The position numbers were made by a program, and so were the translations under genes. Below are positions 59,910 to 64,000 of a DNA stretch of 64,000 nucleotides, in pieces. The stretch comes from Periplaneta americana (taxonomy: Eukaryota; Arthropoda; Insecta; Blattodea; Blattidae): assembly GCF_040183065.1 (NCBI RefSeq), contig NC_091122.1:152921955-152985954 (forward strand), read 5' to 3'. Every line of letters begins with the position of its first letter. The first letter of the stretch is position 1. The notes under the pieces are model-generated. The model saw nothing but the letters and a program-made list of their open reading frames with translations. It had not been told where the DNA came from and ran no database searches.

Positions 59910-61892
59910 GCAATCGCGAACACTTTCTGATTTTCGAGAAAAAAAGGGGAAGGGTTTAAACCACTATTCCGCCGACATTCTAGCCGCCATAACTCCGCTG
60001 CACATGTAGTTACATAAATGACGATGAGTGCGTTGAATACAGCTCCTCGAATTCTATCTTCAGTATAAAGGACAACTCTCTATGCCCGCGCGTGTGGACG
60101 GGAGAGGCCGGCAAAATTTCAAAAAATGGTCATTTTGACCTTCCAAAACAGACTTCTTTCTACACAAGGAGAACGAAGCGACTCAGAGGCCCGCCCTTTT
60201 AACTGTAGCATCCCCACATCATCCCTAGTAATCACCGCAAAAATCCAGCAAATCCGGCGCACTTTTTTCTAGCCCCAATTTTTGGGTACCTAAAATATTT
60301 GAGTCTCTAATTCCGGAAATAATGGCCATACCGAGGAACGGAATGCGGCCCTGTATTCCCCACTGACCTAATTCTTACACGATAGCATCAAAATGGCAAT
60401 CGCGAACACTTTCTGATTTTCGAGAAAAAAAAGGGGAACCACTATTCCGCCGACATTCTAGCCGCCATAACTCCACTGCGCGTGTAGTTACAAAAATGAC
60501 GATGAGTGCGTTGAATACAGCTCCTCGAATTCTATCTTCAGTATAAAGGACAACTCTCTATGCCCGCGCGTGTGGACGGGAGAGGCCGGCACAATTTCAA
60601 AAAATGGTCATTTTGACCTTCCAAAACAGACTTTTTTTCTACACAAGGAGAACGAAGCGACTCAGAGGCCCGCCCTTTTAACTGTAGCATCCCCACATCA
60701 TCCCTAGTAATCACCGCAAAAATCCAGCAAATCCGGCGCACTTTTTTCTAGCCCCAATTTTTGGGTACCTAAAATATTTGAGTCTCTAATTCCGGAAATA
60801 ATGGCCATACCGAGGAACGGGATGCGGCCCTGTATTCCCCACTGACCTAATTCTTACACGATAGCATCAAAATGGCAATCGCAAACACTTTCTGATTTAC
60901 GAGAAAAAAAGGGGAAGGGTTTAAACCACTATTCCGCCGACTTTCTAGCCGCCATAACTCCGCTGCACGTGTAGTTACAAAAATGACGGTGAGTGCGTTG
61001 AATACAGCTCCTCGAATTCTATCTTCAGTATAAAGGACAACTCTCTATGCCCGCGCGTGTGGACGGGAGAGGCCGGCAAAATTTCAAAAAATGGTCATTT
61101 TGACCTTCCAAAACAGACTTTTTTCTACACAAGGAGAACGAAGCGACTCAGAGGCCCGCCCTTTTAACTGTAGCATCCCCACATCATACCTAGTAATCAC
61201 CGCAAAAATCCAGCAAATCCGGCGCACTTTTTTCTAGCCCCAATTTTTCGGTACCTAAAATATTTGAGTCTCTAATTCCGGAAATAATGGCCATACCGAG
61301 GAACGGGATGCGGCTCTGTATTCCCCACTGACCTAATTCTTACACGATAGCATCAAAATGGCAATCGCAAACACTTTCTGATTTTCGAGAAAAAAAAGGG
61401 GAACCACTATTCCGCCGACATTCTAGCCGCCATAACTCCGCTGCACATGTAGTTACAAAAATGACGATGAGTGCGTTGAATACAGCTCCCCGAATTCTAT
61501 CTTCAGTATAAAGGACAACTCTCTATGCCCGCGCGTGTGGACGGGAGAGGCCGGCAAAATTAAAAAAAATGGTCATTTTGACCTTCCAAAACAGACTTTT
61601 TTCTACACAAGGAGAACGAAGCGACTCAGAGGCCCGCCCTTTTAACTGAAGCATCCCCACATCATCCCTAGTAATCACCGCAAAAATCCAGCAAATCCGG
61701 CGCACTTTTTTCTAGCCCCAATTTTTGGGTACCTAAAATATTTGAGTCTCTAATTCCGGAAATAATGGCCATACCGAGGAACGGGATGCGGCCCTGTATT
61801 CCCCACTGACCTAATTCTTACACGATAGTATCAAAATGGCAATCGCGAACACTTTCTGATTTTCGAGAAAAAAAGGGGAAGGGTTTAAACCA

Positions 61893-64000
61893 CTATTCCT
61901 CCGACATTCTAGCCGCCATAACTCCGCTGCACATGTAGTTACAAAAATGACGATGGGTGCGTTGAATACAGCTCCTCGAATTCTATCTTCAGAATGCCCG
62001 CGCGTGTGGACGGGAGAGGCCGGCAAAATTTCAAAAAATGGTCATTTTGACCTTCCAAAACAGACTTTTTTCTACACAAGAAGAACGAAGCGACTCAGAG
62101 GCCCTCCCTTTTAACTGTAGCATCCCCACATCATCCCTAGTAATCACCGCAAAAATCCAGCAAATCCGGCGAACTTTTTTCTAGCCCCAATTTTTGGGTA
62201 CCTAAAATATTTGAGTCTATAATTCCGGAAATAATGGCCATACCGAGGAACGGGATGCGGCCCTGTATTCCCCATTGACCTATTTCTTACACGATAGCAT
62301 CAAAATGGCAATCGCGAACACTTTCTGATTTTCGAGAAAAAAAGGGGAAGGGTTTAAACCACTATTCCGCCGACATTCTAGCCGCCATAACTCCGCTGCA
62401 CATGTAGTTACATAAATGACGATGAGTGCGTTGAATACAGCTCCTCGAATTCTATCTTCAGTATAAAGGACAACTCTCTATGCCCGCGCGTGTGGACGGG
62501 AGAGGCCGGCAAAATTTCAAAAAATGGTCATTTTGACCTTCCAAAACAGACTTTTTTCTACACAAGGAGAACGAAGCGACTCAGAGGCCCGCCCTTTTAA
62601 CTGTAGCATCCCCACATCATCCCTAGTAATCACCGCAAAAATCCAGCAAATCCGGCGCACTTTTTTCTAGCCCCAATTTTTGGGTACCTAAAATATTTGA
62701 GTCTCTAATTCCGGAAATAATGGCCATACCGAGGAACGGGATGCGGCCCTGTATTCCCCACTGACCTAATTCTTACACGATAGCATCAAAATGGCAATCG
62801 CAAACACTTTCTGATTTTCGAGAAAAAAAGGGGAAGGGTTTAAACCACTATTCCGCCGACATTCTAGCCGCCATAACTCCGCTGCACGTGTAGTTACAAA
62901 AATGACGATGAGTGCGTTGAATACAGCTCCTGGAATTCTATCTGCAGTATAAAGGACAACTCTCTATGACCGCGCGTGTGGACGGCAGAGGCCGGCAAAA
63001 TTTCAAAAAATGGTCATTTTGACCTTCCAAAACAGACTTTTTTCTACATAAGGAGAACGAAGCGACTCAGAGGCCCGCCCTTTTAACTGTTGCATCCCCA
63101 CATCATCCCTAGTAAACACCGCAAAAATCCAGCAAATCCGGCGCACTTTTTTCTAGCCCCAATTTTTGGGTACCTAAAATATTTGAGTCTCTAATTCCGG
63201 AAATAATGGCCATACCGAGGAACGGGATGCGGCCCTGTATTCCCCACTGACCTAATTCTTACACGATAGCATCAAAATGGCAATCGCGAACACTTTCTGA
63301 TTTTCAAGAAAAAAAAGGGGAACCACTATTCCTCCGACATTCTAGCCACCATAACTCCGCTGCACGTGTAGTTACAAAAATGACGATGAGTGCGTTGAAT
63401 ACAGCTCCTCGAATTCTATCTTCAGTATAAAGGACAACTCTCTATGCCCGCGCGTGTGGACGGGAGAGGCCGGCAAAATTTCAAAAAATGGTCATTTTGA
63501 CCTTCCAAAACAGACTTTTTTCTACACAAGGAGAACGAAGCGACTCAGAGGCCCGCCCTTTTAACTGTAGCAACCCCACATCATCCCTAGTAATCACCGC
63601 AAAAATCCAGCAAATCCGGCGCACTTTTTTCTAGCCCCAATTTTTGGGTACCTAAAATATTTGAGTCTCTAATTCCGGAAATAATGGCCATACCGAGGAA
63701 CGGGATGCGGCCCTGTATTCCCCACTGACCTAATTCTCACACGATAGCATCACAATGGCAATCGCGAACACTTTCTGATTTTCGAGAAAAAAAAGGGGAA
63801 CCACTATTCCGCCGACATTCTAGCCGCCATAACTCCGCTGCACATGTAGTTACAAAAATGACGATGAGTGCGTTGAATACAGCTCCTCGAATTCTATCTT
63901 CAGTATAAAGGACAACTCTCTATGCCCGCGCGTGTGGACGGGAGAGGCCGGTAAAATTTCAAAAAATGGTCATTTTGACCTTCCAAAACAGACTTTTTTC
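61893..64000 (+). repeat. Satellite B higher-order unit, copy 3 (runs off the window)
   Basis: Matches 55639-57746 at an offset of 6254 bp, that is 5289 plus two monomers. The match at this offset begins further left, at about 60874 against 54620. It shares ctctggaattc-type, gtaaacaccgc and catcacaatgg markers with copy 2. The window ends inside this copy. Confidence 0.85.

Larger units (their letters stand above)
23929..64000 (+). repeat. Satellite B: tandem array of a ~478-bp monomer, about 85 copies
   Basis: All copies run in the same direction and continue past the window end. The spacing of the marker gacattctagccgcc is 476-486 bp for full copies (for example 27125, 27603, 28079, 28557, 29033, 29519). 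Landmarks in order: gccgccataactccgctgca, cacgtgtag or cacatgtag, gatgagtgcgttgaatacag, gaattctatcttcagtataa, a GC-rich gcccgcgcgtgtggacggg, ggtcattttgacc, tttttctacacaaggagaac, gatcatccctag relatives, ttttgggtacctaaaatatt, attccggaaataatggccat, aacgggatgcggccctgtat, ttcgagaaaaaaagggg. GAATTC and GGTACC occur once in most monomers. Composition (near 47% G+C by eye) is unlike satellite A. No gene is present; frames of 60-82 codons are fragments of the monomer. Confidence 0.97.

Noticed and set aside
26285..62026. Repeated 60-82-codon frames on both strands in satellite B
   Set aside because: Each is part of the 478-bp monomer. Both strands are open in the same place, most copies are interrupted, and changes between diverged copies alter many residues.
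23929..64000. CENP-B-box-like motif around ttttcgagaaaaaaagggg
   Set aside because: The TTCG and GGG parts do not fit the required spacing and the essential C is absent, so it is not called.
23929..64000. CRISPR-like regular repetition
   Set aside because: Whole 478-bp units are repeated with no short repeat plus variable spacer pattern, and the context is eukaryotic.

Overview
This is a eukaryotic, very probably insect, non-genic heterochromatic window. Two unrelated tandem-repeat arrays fill about 57 of the 64 kb, and a 6.4 kb stretch of transposon debris lies between them. No intact host gene, rRNA, tRNA or CRISPR array could be supported. The insect assignment rests on the transposon types (non-LTR retrotransposon 3' ends of a kind common in insects, one with a TAAG-type tail and one with a TAG tail; a hAT DNA transposon) and on the absence of prokaryotic gene organisation. 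A cockroach or termite is only a guess from the retrotransposon tails.

Layout. (1) 1-17145: a composite satellite that alternates G-rich minisatellite modules (22-bp unit made of two related 11-bp halves, core GGAGTGA) with AT-rich modules (A-tract/T-tract sequence around AATTTTGAAAA). The module boundaries are conserved, giving higher-order units of roughly 2 kb and a recent duplication at an offset of 1686 bp. (2) 17158-23504: low-copy-looking DNA carrying dead mobile elements. These are a possible LINE C-terminus (17304-17456, minus), an 82-bp hairpin insert with a 14-bp target duplication (18423-18504), a 5'-truncated LINE with a 14-bp target duplication (18913-19297), and a nested pair in which a 1643-bp hAT element (20192-21834, 8-bp target duplication) sits inside a 5'-truncated reverse-transcriptase LINE (20171-22740, 10-bp target duplication). 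(3) 23505-64000: a second satellite with a monomer of about 478 bp and roughly 85 forward copies. It opens with one strongly diverged inverted monomer and several decayed forward monomers, then becomes very homogeneous, with nested higher-order duplications at offsets of 954, 1748, 3340, 4595, 5289 and 6254 bp.

Nothing here works as a pathway. The biology is repeat evolution: edge decay against central homogenisation, a single deletion event amplified to six copies, and layered transposition whose order can be read from target-site duplications. The main functional speculation is that nearly every monomer of the 478-bp satellite carries a GGTCAnnnTGACC inverted repeat, the form recognised by some nuclear hormone receptors, and an E-box-like CACGTG or its CpG-decayed CACATG form.
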